Source: Bacteroidia bacterium | GTDB taxonomy: Bacteria > Bacteroidota > Bacteroidia > J057 > JADKCL01 | Assembly (NCBI GenBank): GCA_020635905.1 | Contig: JACJYV010000001.1 | Coordinates: 1,426,001 to 1,490,000 of the forward strand | Direction of reading: 5' to 3' | DNA: 64,000 nucleotides | Shown here: one piece after another, positions 1-8,491 of the stretch | Numbering within the stretch: position 1 is the stretch's first letter | Layout: each line of letters begins with the position of its first letter | The notes under the pieces: model-generated | The model's input: the letters and a program-made list of their open reading frames with translations, nothing else | Told to the model about the DNA's origin: nothing | Databases searched by the model: none | Position numbers and translations under genes: made by a program

Positions 1-2
1 TG

Positions 3-323
3 CTCCTCACAAACCTGAAAACCTATCTGCTTACTGCCGCCATGGTGACTACTCTGGGCACGCCCATCGCATTTTTTGCCCTTTACGGGCGAGGGTACCT
101 CGCCCCCATTGGCTTTCTGGCCCTTGCTTTGGTTTTTTCCCAAATCGCGGGCGCCATTGGACTGGGACAGTATTTCCCCTGGGCCATTCCCGGGCTCTAC
201 AGCTATCCTGGAGCGGTTTTCCAATCTTCGCTCACCTTTACCAGTTATTTGATTCTGGTTTTGATTGCCATAGCAGGTTTCACCTTTACCCACCTGCGGT
301 GGAACAGAGCAGACCAGAACTGA
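3..323 (+). CDS. C-terminal part of ABC-2-type permease-like membrane protein (5' end outside window)
   Basis: The reading frame is open at the left edge, so only the last ~106 residues are visible and the true start lies outside the window. The fragment is very hydrophobic, with about three membrane helices separated by short loops. The stretch GQYFPWAIPGLYS, followed by a last helix and a short basic tail (HLRWNRADQN), resembles the end of ABC-2 family permeases of the bacitracin/antibiotic exporter type. That assignment rests on family memory and the hydropathy pattern. If it is right, an ATPase gene should lie just upstream. Another multi-pass membrane protein is possible. Confidence 0.45.
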   Translation, partial: LLTNLKTYLLTAAMVTTLGTPIAFFALYGRGYLAPIGFLALALVFSQIAGAIGLGQYFPWAIPGLYSYPGAVFQSSLTFTSYLILVLIAIAGFTFTHLRWNRADQN

Positions 324-421
324 AGCCAAATTCTCCAAGCTTTCCTCTGCTGACGGTAAAGGGTAGCTTTATTGCCCAAAATCAAGGATATTTGCCCAAA
401 TAATCTCATTAACCAGGCTTC

Positions 422-1408
422 ATGGCAGGCAAAAAGAAAACCCCTTCCCCGGAAAAAGAAAAATTACATCCCCGCAACAAGCACCGCGAACGCTACGATT
501 TCCCTGCCCTGATCCAAACCTGCCCTGAGCTGGGCCCGTTTGTGAAGGTGAATGAATACGGGGATCAATCCATCAATTTTTTCGACCCCAAAGCGGTCAA
601 AATGCTCAATTTTGCCTTGTTGAAGCATTTTTACGGGGTAAAATATTGGGACATTCCTGAGGGCTATCTTTGTCCGCCCATTCCCGGGCGGGCAGATTAT
701 ATTCACCACCTGGCCGAACTTTTGAGCCGCGACAACCAGGGCAAAATCCCACGAGGCAAGCAGATTTTGGGCCTGGATATTGGTGTGGGGGCGAATTGTA
801 TTTACCCCATTCTGGGCAATAAGGAATATCACTGGTCCTTTTTGGGAAGCGATACGGACCCATTTGCCCTGGAATCAGCTCAAAAAATCCTGGAAGGAAA
901 TCCTAACCTGAAAGATAAAGTGGAGTTGCGCCAGCAAACAAATCCCTCTCAGATTTTCAAAAATGTGCTCAAACCAGGCGAAAAGATTGATTTTTGTCTG
1001 TGCAATCCTCCTTTTCATGCCTCAGCTGAGGAAGCAGAAAAAGCCTCCCAACGCAAGCTGAACAACCTGAAACAGGGAAAAACAACGCAAGTTACCCGCA
1101 ATTTTGGAGGCCAAAACAGCGAATTGTGGTGCGATGGAGGGGAAGAAAAATTTGTGCAAAGCATGATTCAGGAAAGCAGGCAATTTGCCAAATCCTGCCT
1201 CTGGTTCACGACTCTCATCTCTCAGCAACTTCACCTGCACCGCACCTACGCCGCCCTTACCCGCGCCAAAGCCGCGGAAGTGATCACCCTGCCCATGGGA
1301 CAGGGCAATAAAATCAGCCGCATAGTGGCCTGGACCTTCCAAAGCCCGCCTGAAAGGCAGGAATGGGTGAAACAAAGATGGGCCATCCCCCGTTCAAACC
1401 AGGATTAA
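422..1408 (+). CDS. rlmF: 23S rRNA (adenine(1618)-N(6))-methyltransferase RlmF
   Basis: RlmF (YbiN) uses S-adenosylmethionine to methylate N6 of A1618 in 23S rRNA. The 328-residue length fits the family. A basic N-terminus (residues 1-25, HPRNKHRERYDF) is the family hallmark. The SAM-binding motif I is seen as LGLDIGVGANCIYP around residues 116-129, an acidic SDTD follows at 143-146, and the N6-adenine methyltransferase catalytic motif NPPFH is at 195-199. The ATG start leaves the conserved basic N-terminus intact. It is a stand-alone cytosolic gene; the next gene starts 9 nt downstream with TTG and may be co-transcribed. Confidence 0.93.
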   Translation: MAGKKKTPSPEKEKLHPRNKHRERYDFPALIQTCPELGPFVKVNEYGDQSINFFDPKAVKMLNFALLKHFYGVKYWDIPEGYLCPPIPGRADYIHHLAELLSRDNQGKIPRGKQILGLDIGVGANCIYPILGNKEYHWSFLGSDTDPFALESAQKILEGNPNLKDKVELRQQTNPSQIFKNVLKPGEKIDFCLCNPPFHASAEEAEKASQRKLNNLKQGKTTQVTRNFGGQNSELWCDGGEEKFVQSMIQESRQFAKSCLWFTTLISQQLHLHRTYAALTRAKAAEVITLPMGQGNKISRIVAWTFQSPPERQEWVKQRWAIPRSNQD

Positions 1409-1417
1409 TTTCATTTC

Positions 1418-2356
1418 TTGGGCAAATTTCCATTCATAAGGCGAAAAATCTGGGTCAGAATTGCCCTGCTCACTCTCCTGAGTGGTATGCTTTTTTTGCA
1501 TTTTTATGCCCCCCGTTTCATCACTGAAGTCCGCAATCCTATGCTGGAAATGATACGAAAATCCAAATCAAAAGCCAGCTATCCCCCTTCTGCAGAAACT
1601 TTGGCTTTTTCTACCCGTGAAATCGAATTTTCCAGCCCGGACGGCTTTTTGCTTAAAGCCAATCTCACCCTCAGTACTGCAGATACTACCCGCGCCACGA
1701 TCATTTTGCTGCATGGAATCCGTTCCTGCAAAGAGCATTACCTCGAATTGGGGCAATGGCTGGCTCAACGGGGCTATAACTCTGTGGCCCTTGACCTAAG
1801 GGCCCATGGAAGCAGTCAGGGGCAATTTTGCACTTTTGGGATCGGGGAAAAAGACGACGTCAAAGCCCTGATTGATCATCTGATGGAAAAGGAGAAAATC
1901 GGGGCTAAATTTGGCGTCTGGGGCAAATCTCTGGGAGGATCAGTGGCACTCCAGGCCATGGCGCTTGATTCCCGCATTTCCGTTGGGGTGATTGAGAGCA
2001 CATTTTCTGATTTCAGAACCATCACCCATGCCTATGCAAAGCATTTTACGGGCTTTGACCTGCCATTTCTCACAGATTATCTGGTCACCCGGGCGGGCCA
2101 AATCGCAGATTTTGACCCTGACATGGCCTGCACCCGCGAAATCTGTCCACAGGTGACGGCTCCTGTGCTGGTGGTACATGGGGATCAGGATCAACGAATC
2201 AATATCGCCTATGGACAGGAAAATTTCGCCGCCATTTCCTCCCCTGACAAGCAATTTATGACCGTTTCAGGAGCCGGGCATCTGAATGTTTGGGATGTGG
2301 GCGGGGATGAATATTTTAACACTGTCTTCAAATTCCTGGATCAGCATTGTCCATAA
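1418..2356 (+). CDS. Membrane-anchored alpha/beta hydrolase (serine hydrolase)
   Basis: A 312-residue alpha/beta-hydrolase of the BAAT/dienelactone-hydrolase-like type. An N-terminal basic stretch and hydrophobic helix (about residues 11-30) act as a signal anchor, so the catalytic domain is probably periplasmic. The oxyanion HG is at 99-100, the nucleophile elbow GKSLGG places the serine at 171, the acid is D258 in HGDQD, and the catalytic histidine is H288 in GAGH. The start is TTG at 1418, 9 nt after rlmF. The next in-frame ATG (residue 24) would cut the membrane anchor, so TTG is preferred. The substrate cannot be told from sequence; esterase or peptidase activity is possible. Confidence 0.8.
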   Translation: MGKFPFIRRKIWVRIALLTLLSGMLFLHFYAPRFITEVRNPMLEMIRKSKSKASYPPSAETLAFSTREIEFSSPDGFLLKANLTLSTADTTRATIILLHGIRSCKEHYLELGQWLAQRGYNSVALDLRAHGSSQGQFCTFGIGEKDDVKALIDHLMEKEKIGAKFGVWGKSLGGSVALQAMALDSRISVGVIESTFSDFRTITHAYAKHFTGFDLPFLTDYLVTRAGQIADFDPDMACTREICPQVTAPVLVVHGDQDQRINIAYGQENFAAISSPDKQFMTVSGAGHLNVWDVGGDEYFNTVFKFLDQHCP

Positions 2357-2476
2357 TTCCTTCCAGTCTTCACCTAAATTTCTGGTAGAATTTCCATTCA
2401 ATTCCGTAATTTGATGCGAAGCGCAAATCAGTTTCCCCTTACAAACCTGAATTGATTATACCCCAAAAACTTCGAC

Positions 2477-4489
2477 ATGACTGCAAAGAAAACTGCCTCC
2501 CTGAGAGAATTCTCCTTCCACATTGAATTGGGTAAAGGATTGAATCTGAGCGAAGTAATCGTGAGAATTTACGGTTGCCGCGAGGATGGCATTCTGCTGA
2601 TCAATGAAGTTCAGGTTTTTGAAAAGGAATTTACCCTCAAACTGCCGGTCAGCGATTTCAAATATTTCTATGCCGTGACCCAGGTGATCAAATTTGTGGG
2701 AAAAACGGGAACGGATATTCCCGCGGAAAAGAACAACCGTCTGTTGTCCGTATTTGACCGCGATTCACGCCAGGTGAGCATTGGGGAGCGGGAAACGGTG
2801 GCCAACGTCTTTGCATTTTCGCAATTTCTGCTCATGGATGCAGAGGGCGACGTTATCCTTACGGGCACGGACCGCAAACTGGGCCTGGCCGCAGGCATGC
2901 GCAATAACTTCATTTCTGCTTCAGGAGAGTTGTCCAAAGTAATCCAGTCCCCACCCAACGGCCTGGAAACCAACAGCTATCCCCTTTTCAACTTTTTGGC
3001 CAATTTGCTCCACTATTGCATCATTGACAGCCTGATTTACCGTAAATTTCTGCGCCTTACCTCCAGTATCACCCCTGTAAACAGCCCGTTAAAGGGCCTG
3101 CTGACCCTGGCGCGTCATCCCTTTACCCATCCCGAAAAGATCTACGAACTGATCGGGGACGAATCTCAGATTTTCAAGCCTTCCCTGCCCAAACTTCAGC
3201 TGCCTGAAGGCGTTTCGCCCATCCCCAACCAATGGACCCTGACCATCAAAGTCAATGATTCGGGCTCCCGTAATTTCATGATTGGCGGCCCTGGTTTTCT
3301 GGCCTTTGACAAAAATGACCGGGCCTGGATTGCGAATAACGTGCGACAGGGCACACCCAATTCGGGTACCCATTGTGCCGTGCTCAATCCCGACGGATCG
3401 CCTGCTCCTTTCTCGCCCGTTTCGGGCGGCGGGCTGCTGGGACCAGGTTTTGGGGTATGCACGGACCCGAAAAAGGAGAAAATTTACTTTGGCAACTTTG
3501 GCTGGGGACCAGTCCAGTACAATCCGCAGGAGGGCAGTATTTCTGCCTTTGACCTGAGGGGAAAACCGCTCAGCCCTGCCAATGGGCATACGGAAAAACT
3601 TTCCCGGGTGCAGGGCATGGTCTGCGATCCCGCAGGCAATCTCTGGATGTGCTCCTGGGGCAGCCAGGAGCCGCTGGCGCCCTCCAATGACAGCCTTTAC
3701 AATTTCAAATCTGCCAAAAGTGCGGTCGTGGTTTACCTGGAAGGCGATCCCCAAAAAGCCATTTCCTACGAATTCAAAACCCCTTATTCGGGCACCTTTG
3801 ATGTGGTGATTGATGCAGAGGGAAATGCCATCGTCTCCAACGGCGGAAATTCAACTTACCACATCCCGTCTTCAGTCTATAAATTTAAAATTGAAAACAA
3901 CGAAATCGTCAAAATTGCCAGTTGGAAAAGCAATTACGTGAACCCCAAAAAGCCCAAAAAGAGCAAATATGAATCATTCAGGCAGGTCAAGGTGAATTCC
4001 AGGGGAGAGATTTTTGTTGCAGCCACCAAAACCAACCGTGTGATCAAGCTGGATAAAGACCTGAACTATCTGGGGGATTTTTCCCATAATATTTTCACCT
4101 CCTGGGGGATCGCAATTGACAAAAGCGATAATATTTTTGTGGCCAACTTTGGTCCTCAGCACAAGGGTAAAAAGAATGAAAGCCCGACCGACCTGAAGGG
4201 CAATTTTGGGGTGACCGTGATCCGCGATGAGGAGGAAGAAACAGCCCAGGTCATGACCCTGCCCACAGGAGGTAACGAAGTTACCCTGGCCAATGGCCAC
4301 CCTCTCTATGGCGACGAGGGCTCACCCTGTTACCAGCCGCTCATGCGCATGACCTCGGTCGTGATCGACGCCGCGGGCAATTTGTGGGCCATCAATAATT
4401 GGAAGCCATCGGCCCTGGAGGACCTGAAAGAAAACCCGGGCGGGGATGGAATTGTGATTTTTGTGGGTGTAGCCACCCCGGAGGATTGA
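2477..4489 (+). CDS. NHL/SMP-30-like six-bladed beta-propeller protein
   Basis: A 670-residue protein with no obvious signal peptide. The first ~240 residues match nothing I recognise. The remainder carries six recurring beta-propeller signatures of the form D-x-x-G/D-N/R-x-W/I/F near residues 277, 384, 445, 506, 548 and 631 (for example DPAGNLWMCSW, DKSDNIFVANF and DAAGNLWAINNW), as in NHL, SMP-30 or virginiamycin-B-lyase-like propellers. No catalytic residues can be assigned. A binding or structural role, or a lyase/lactonase activity, are both open. The downstream kinase gene begins immediately at its stop codon, which suggests co-transcription. Confidence 0.7.
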   Translation: MTAKKTASLREFSFHIELGKGLNLSEVIVRIYGCREDGILLINEVQVFEKEFTLKLPVSDFKYFYAVTQVIKFVGKTGTDIPAEKNNRLLSVFDRDSRQVSIGERETVANVFAFSQFLLMDAEGDVILTGTDRKLGLAAGMRNNFISASGELSKVIQSPPNGLETNSYPLFNFLANLLHYCIIDSLIYRKFLRLTSSITPVNSPLKGLLTLARHPFTHPEKIYELIGDESQIFKPSLPKLQLPEGVSPIPNQWTLTIKVNDSGSRNFMIGGPGFLAFDKNDRAWIANNVRQGTPNSGTHCAVLNPDGSPAPFSPVSGGGLLGPGFGVCTDPKKEKIYFGNFGWGPVQYNPQEGSISAFDLRGKPLSPANGHTEKLSRVQGMVCDPAGNLWMCSWGSQEPLAPSNDSLYNFKSAKSAVVVYLEGDPQKAISYEFKTPYSGTFDVVIDAEGNAIVSNGGNSTYHIPSSVYKFKIENNEIVKIASWKSNYVNPKKPKKSKYESFRQVKVNSRGEIFVAATKTNRVIKLDKDLNYLGDFSHNIFTSWGIAIDKSDNIFVANFGPQHKGKKNESPTDLKGNFGVTVIRDEEEETAQVMTLPTGGNEVTLANGHPLYGDEGSPCYQPLMRMTSVVIDAAGNLWAINNWKPSALEDLKENPGGDGIVIFVGVATPED

Positions 4490-4491
4490 CG

Positions 4492-4938
4492 GTGCAGGCG
4501 GTGATTTTTATTGGGATTCAGGCCACGGGTAAATCATCCTTTTACCGAAAATTTTTCTTCAATTCACACGTGAGGATCAGCCTGGATTTGCTCAACACGC
4601 AAAACAAACAAAAGCGGTTTCTGGAGACCTGTTTTGCCACTCAGGCTCAATTCGTGGTTGATAACACCAATCCAACGGAGCAGGACCGTGCACCATTTAT
4701 CGCTCAGGCACAAGAAAATAAGTACGAAGTGATTGGGTATTATTTCAAATCATCCCTTGAAGAAGCCCTGGAACGGAATGCAACCCGGGAAGGAAAGGAA
4801 AAAATTCCTGAAGCAGGGATTCGGGGCTGCTATGGAAAATTAACCTTACCCAAACTTTCAGAGGGTTTCGACCGACTTTATTATGTTGAAATGAAAGAAA
4901 ATCAATTTATTATATCAGATTGGCAAGATGAGATTTGA
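4492..4938 (+). CDS. Small P-loop kinase (AAA_33 / polynucleotide-kinase-like)
   Basis: About 148 residues from a GTG start at 4492; TTG at 4486 overlapping the previous stop is an alternative. The Walker A motif GIQATGKSS lies at residues 8-16, right behind the first beta strand. A VVDNTNPT strand near residue 58-65 resembles Walker B plus the DxTN region of T4-polynucleotide-kinase-like P-loop kinases. An RNATREGKEKIP segment near 105-115 fits the mobile lid with arginines. The frame is open further upstream into the propeller gene, but that extension is unlikely. It overlaps the Thg1-like gene by 11 nt. Phosphorylation of RNA 5' ends for that polymerase is an attractive inference, not shown. 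Confidence 0.7.
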   Translation: MQAVIFIGIQATGKSSFYRKFFFNSHVRISLDLLNTQNKQKRFLETCFATQAQFVVDNTNPTEQDRAPFIAQAQENKYEVIGYYFKSSLEEALERNATREGKEKIPEAGIRGCYGKLTLPKLSEGFDRLYYVEMKENQFIISDWQDEI

Positions 4939-5692
4939 CGAATTAGAAAAAAAATTAAGGATTTACGAGACTGCCCACGACTTCTGTGTTCCCCCGGAAA
5001 TTTACATGGTAGCCCGCATTGACGGGCGGGGGTTTACCCGACTGACAAAGGAAAAGCATGATTTTAACCGTCCGTTTGACGAACGGTTTCGCGACCTGAT
5101 GGTTGAAACAGTCAAACACCTGATGAATTGTGGTTTCAAATTCATTTATGGCTACACAGAAAGCGACGAAATTTCCCTGCTTTTTGATTTGAATGAAAAT
5201 GGCTTTGGTCGCAAAACAAGAAAACTGAATTCCATTCTTGCCGGGGAGGCAAGTTCAAAGTTTACCCTCCTTCTGGGAGATTTGGCCGCATTTGATTGTC
5301 GTATTTCCCAATTACCCCGAAAAAACCTGGTCGTAGATTACTTTCGTTGGCGCAATGAAGATGCCCATCGCAATGCCTTGAGCGCACATTGCTACTGGCT
5401 TTTGAGAAATAAGGGGTTATCAGCCAGCAAAGCCACCAAAGAGATTTCAGGCAAATCTAATTCGGATAAAAACGAATTACTCTTTCAACACGGGGTCAAT
5501 TTCAATGAACTGCCCGCCTGGCAAAAAAGGGGGGTAGGCTTGTATTGGCAGACAGTTGAAAAAACTGGCTGGAATCCCAAGAAAAAAGTGGAGGAAAAAA
5601 CCTTCAGGCAAGAAATCAAAGTGGAAATGAACCTTCCCATGGGCGATGCCTACTCTGAATTTGTATTGAAATTTCTGGGAGAAGGGGCATAA
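4928..5692 (+). CDS. tRNA-His guanylyltransferase (Thg1)-like 3'-5' RNA polymerase
   Basis: A 254-residue Thg1-like protein. Eukaryotic Thg1 adds G-1 to tRNA-His; bacterial Thg1-like proteins (TLPs) add nucleotides in the 3'-to-5' direction and can repair 5'-truncated tRNAs. The palm-domain metal ligands are visible: RIDGRGF at 30-36 (D32) and YTESDE at 76-81 (D80, E81). A later WRNEDAHRNALSAHCYWLL stretch corresponds to the family motif that in eukaryotes reads HINNLYNT. This copy has the bacterial form, so a repair-type TLP is likelier than a strict tRNA-His enzyme. It overlaps the upstream P-loop kinase gene, and the pair probably forms one RNA-end-processing unit. Confidence 0.9.
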   Translation: MRFDELEKKLRIYETAHDFCVPPEIYMVARIDGRGFTRLTKEKHDFNRPFDERFRDLMVETVKHLMNCGFKFIYGYTESDEISLLFDLNENGFGRKTRKLNSILAGEASSKFTLLLGDLAAFDCRISQLPRKNLVVDYFRWRNEDAHRNALSAHCYWLLRNKGLSASKATKEISGKSNSDKNELLFQHGVNFNELPAWQKRGVGLYWQTVEKTGWNPKKKVEEKTFRQEIKVEMNLPMGDAYSEFVLKFLGEGA

Positions 5693-5772
5693 TTAATCCA
5701 CCAATTTTCTATTTGCACGCTACATTCAATTGAGTTTGATAAGAAATAATATCTTGAAACGAAATCAAATAA

Positions 5773-5832
5773 TTACCAGTAAAAAGAAAAACTGGTAAAT
5801 ATTTGAAAATCTAAATGAAAATTGTAACTTTG
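5773..5832 (+). promoter_or_regulatory. Promoter with upstream palindrome for the AbiEi-like gene
   Basis: TTTG at 5802-5805, 19 nt, then TAACTTTG at 5825-5832 is an exact match to the Bacteroidota -33/-7 consensus (TTTG N19 TAnnTTTG). Transcription should start within about 10 nt of the ATG at 5843, giving an almost leaderless mRNA. Directly upstream lies a perfect 8-bp inverted repeat, TTACCAGT (5773-5780) and ACTGGTAA (5791-5798). It is placed where a repressor or activator would contact the -33 region, and the winged-helix product of this gene is the obvious candidate. It could instead be a terminator for thg1. Confidence 0.6.
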
Positions 5833-5842
5833 AGATGACAAA

Positions 5843-6613
5843 ATGAGAGAAGTGATTGAAAACAGAATCATAGAAAGGTTCGAAGGGGAGGATTCTTTCT
5901 CAAGGGAAGAATTACGAAACTTCTTTCTCCAAAGTGAACCGGGGCTGAAAGAAGCCACCTTCACCTGGAGAATCCATCACTTGACCAACAAAAACCTCAT
6001 CAAACCTATCAAAAGAGGTATTTATTCACTTACTTCCAAACCCGCATTTCAACCCGAGCCCTCCCCTGAACTCTGGAAAATTGCCAGAAAAATTCAGGAG
6101 AAATTTGCAGGCACAGAATATTGCCTTTGGGATACCACCTGGCTGAACGAATTCCTGCAACACCAAACTTCTCAGAACTTTATCATAGTGGAGATTGAGA
6201 AGGAGCTTTCAGAGTCACTTTTTTTTTACCTGAAAGATGCTTTTCCCAAACTGGATTTGTTTCTTAACCCAGATCAGAAAGTTATTGATTACTATCTTTC
6301 AGAAAGCAAAAAGGCAGTAGTAATCAAAAACCTTACTTCCCGGTCGCCCTTAAGCTGCCTGAGAGAAAAAAAAACGATCTTGTGTTTCCCCGTGCTGGAA
6401 AAAATTCTGACTGATGTGTATTCAGATAGAAAACTGTTCTACTTTTTTCAGGGATCAGAGTTAAATGCTATTTTCGAAAACGCACTTTCCCGTTATTCCC
6501 TCAATTTTACCCGGCTTCTGAGCTATGCGGGCAGACGAGAAAAAGGTGCAAAGCTCAAAAATTATTTGAAAGAGCATAACGAAGACCTGGCAAAAGACAT
6601 CCTGAATGATTGA
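5843..6613 (+). CDS. DUF6577 / AbiEi-like winged-helix regulator (type IV antitoxin-like)
   Basis: A 256-residue protein of the DUF6577 type, which in Bacteroidota normally sits next to an AbiEii-like nucleotidyltransferase as the putative antitoxin or repressor. An N-terminal winged-helix segment spans roughly residues 15-62 (FSREELRNFF, then RIHHLTNKNLIKPIKRGIYSL). The C-terminal half has the mixed alpha/beta pattern of AbiEi C-terminal domains. An exact Bacteroidota promoter lies 10 nt upstream. The expected downstream nucleotidyltransferase is present only as a fragment overlapping this gene's stop codon by 8 nt. The family call is from memory of this gene pair. Confidence 0.7.
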   Translation: MREVIENRIIERFEGEDSFSREELRNFFLQSEPGLKEATFTWRIHHLTNKNLIKPIKRGIYSLTSKPAFQPEPSPELWKIARKIQEKFAGTEYCLWDTTWLNEFLQHQTSQNFIIVEIEKELSESLFFYLKDAFPKLDLFLNPDQKVIDYYLSESKKAVVIKNLTSRSPLSCLREKKTILCFPVLEKILTDVYSDRKLFYFFQGSELNAIFENALSRYSLNFTRLLSYAGRREKGAKLKNYLKEHNEDLAKDILND

Positions 6614-6701
6614 AGAGGAGTGTTTTTCCCGTGACTGGATTGAGTCCTTTCGCCTGCAAAAAGATCATCAAGCCATCCAAACCAATATTTTGGAGAAATG
6701 A
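6606..6701 (+). pseudogene. Truncated N-terminus of AbiEii-like nucleotidyltransferase
   Basis: An ATG overlapping the stop region of the DUF6577 gene opens a 31-codon frame starting MIEEECFSRDW and running through ESFRLQKDHQAIQTNILEK before TGA. This matches, as I recall the family, the opening of Bacteroidota AbiEii/AbiGii-type nucleotidyltransferases, which continue ILEKMIYAL. Here one A seems to be missing: in the +1 frame the sequence reads MICYAF directly after EK. Beyond ~15 further codons nothing of the catalytic GGTSL/D-x-D domain is found before the next gene. I read it as a frameshifted and deleted toxin-partner gene. Confidence 0.6.
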
Positions 6702-6777
6702 TTTGTTATGCCTTCCCCTCCTTTCCTATCCAAATGAATCGTAAATTCAGGGCATGAACTGATCAAAAACCAAGGCC

Positions 6778-7221
6778 ATGACCGAAAAGCAATTCTCATT
6801 CTGGCAAACATGGCTGACCTATGCCAATGTGATGACCGTTGGAGTAGGTTTGCTGGCTGCTTTTGCCGGAAATTCATTCTTTTTTGACCTGCACAACGAC
6901 TATACCCGGGAGGTGTTTTTTCAGGGGAATGATTTTTCACCTGAAGTATTAACCCTCAAAAACTGGCTTTTTGGCATTATTGGGGGCACCATCGTGGGAT
7001 TTCACCTACTGATGATCATGATTTCAGAAAATGCCTTCAAACGAAAAGAACCCTGGGCTTACAAAGCCCTGTGGATGGGGCTCCTATCCTGGTTTGTGAT
7101 TGATTCAGGACTTTCCACCTGGTATGGCGCTATTCACAACGTGGTGATCATCAATTTTGTAGCCTTGATCCTGATTGGGGTTCCCCTTATAATGACCCGC
7201 AGAGCATTCTCAGGCAAATGA
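6778..7221 (+). CDS. Four-helix integral membrane protein of unknown function
   Basis: A 147-residue protein with about four membrane segments (roughly residues 15-36, 63-83, 93-113 and 120-140), in a fold common to small uncharacterised bacterial membrane proteins. There is no signal peptide beyond the first helix and no recognisable catalytic motif. The start at 6778 follows a weak purine-rich stretch. It lies just downstream of the AbiEii relic and 19 nt upstream of the MpaB-family gene, so co-transcription with the latter is possible. Function unknown. Confidence 0.6.
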   Translation: MTEKQFSFWQTWLTYANVMTVGVGLLAAFAGNSFFFDLHNDYTREVFFQGNDFSPEVLTLKNWLFGIIGGTIVGFHLLMIMISENAFKRKEPWAYKALWMGLLSWFVIDSGLSTWYGAIHNVVIINFVALILIGVPLIMTRRAFSGK

Positions 7222-7240
7222 ATCCTTCAATTGCCCGAAG

Positions 7241-8446
7241 ATGACACCCTCAGCCCACATGATTCCAGCCAGATTTGCCTTTCCTTCGCCAGGATTTTCC
7301 TGGTACTGGCAGCAGGCTTCTGGAAGAAAGATGCTGAAAAAGCTGGGCAGAACCCCATTGGAGGAAGAAATTGCCCAAAACATCCCCCTTTTGTTTCAGG
7401 TGGACGAACTGGCCGACCGGGTAGTGGAGGAGGTGTACGAAAAGCTTGGTTTTCAACCCGCCAATGCCCTGCTGGAACAATTTTTCCATCAGGGTTTGAT
7501 GGCCAAAACGGACTTTCCCGCCAGTATGGCTGCTTTATTTGCTGAAGTGGACGCTGCCCCTCTCTGGCTTGACTACGATCTGCTGGAAGAAGGCGCTGCC
7601 TTTTGCCGCCGCGCAGGTGCTTTGGCTCTGATCGTCCTGCGAAATTTCTGCCTGATGGGTGGCTACGAATCCTCTGCGATCAATAAACCCCTGATTTTCA
7701 CGGGTGCCCTGAAAAAAGGAGCAGCCAAAAGAATGGCCGAAACCATTGAGTTTTGGGTGAACGTCACGGGAAAAAATGCCATGCAACGCGGGGGAATTGG
7801 CTTCCAAAGCGCACTGAAAGTGCGGCTCATGCACGCCTGGGCGCGGGTCAGCATTCGCAGGATGCCTGAATGGCAGAACCAGATCTGGGGTCACCCGCTC
7901 AACCAATGGGATATGCTGGCCACCAACCTTGGGTTTTCCCTTGTGTTCATGGACGGCTTGCAAAAACTTGGTTTTCGTCCCACGGAAAGGGAATTTCTGG
8001 GTGTGTTGCACCTCTGGAAATATCTGGGATTCCTGATGGGAATTCCGCCAAAAATCCTCCCAGACACGGAAAAACAGGCCATTTCTGCCCTGTATCAATG
8101 GACCATGTCGCAGGCGCCGGCCGACGGAGACACGCGGGCTCTGGCCGCGGCTTTGCTCAACGAGCCTTTGAAGGCCTCTTACCCTTCCCGCAACTGGCAA
8201 AAAAAGCTGCTGATCCAGACCCACCTGAGCTACAATCATTTTTTTCTGGGTGAAAAATCCTGTCAGACCATGGGGCTGCCTCCAACTCCACTCAAATGGT
8301 ATCCCTACCCGGTGGCAGCCATCAACCGTGGAGTGGAATTGCTGGTACAAAGTAGTCCCCGGGTGTATCAAAAGTTGGAAAATCTGGGCAGAAAGCAACA
8401 GGAAAATCTAAAAACCTTATTTTTGAGAAGCCACGGAAAGGTCTGA
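7241..8446 (+). CDS. Oxygenase MpaB family protein (DUF2236, Lcp-like)
   Basis: A 401-residue all-helical protein of the DUF2236 family, which includes latex clearing protein (a heme b dioxygenase cleaving poly-isoprene) and fungal MpaB. The family core is visible as RLMHAWAR with a candidate heme-ligand histidine at about residue 198, followed by the conserved helix with QWDMLATNLGFSLVF (residues ~226-241). No signal peptide is apparent; latex-clearing enzymes are secreted, so a cytosolic or membrane-associated relative is likelier. The natural substrate is unknown. ATG at 7241 is used; ATG at 7259 is an alternative. Confidence 0.78.
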   Translation: MTPSAHMIPARFAFPSPGFSWYWQQASGRKMLKKLGRTPLEEEIAQNIPLLFQVDELADRVVEEVYEKLGFQPANALLEQFFHQGLMAKTDFPASMAALFAEVDAAPLWLDYDLLEEGAAFCRRAGALALIVLRNFCLMGGYESSAINKPLIFTGALKKGAAKRMAETIEFWVNVTGKNAMQRGGIGFQSALKVRLMHAWARVSIRRMPEWQNQIWGHPLNQWDMLATNLGFSLVFMDGLQKLGFRPTEREFLGVLHLWKYLGFLMGIPPKILPDTEKQAISALYQWTMSQAPADGDTRALAAALLNEPLKASYPSRNWQKKLLIQTHLSYNHFFLGEKSCQTMGLPPTPLKWYPYPVAAINRGVELLVQSSPRVYQKLENLGRKQQENLKTLFLRSHGKV

Positions 8447-8491
8447 TCCCCACAAATTTCTGAAAATCAACCTCAAACCCGCCGCAACAGA

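Noticed and set aside
7535..8398. Minus-strand frame of 287 codons opposite the MpaB-family gene
   Set aside because: Shadow of a well-supported gene; composition is unlike a protein and no domain is visible.
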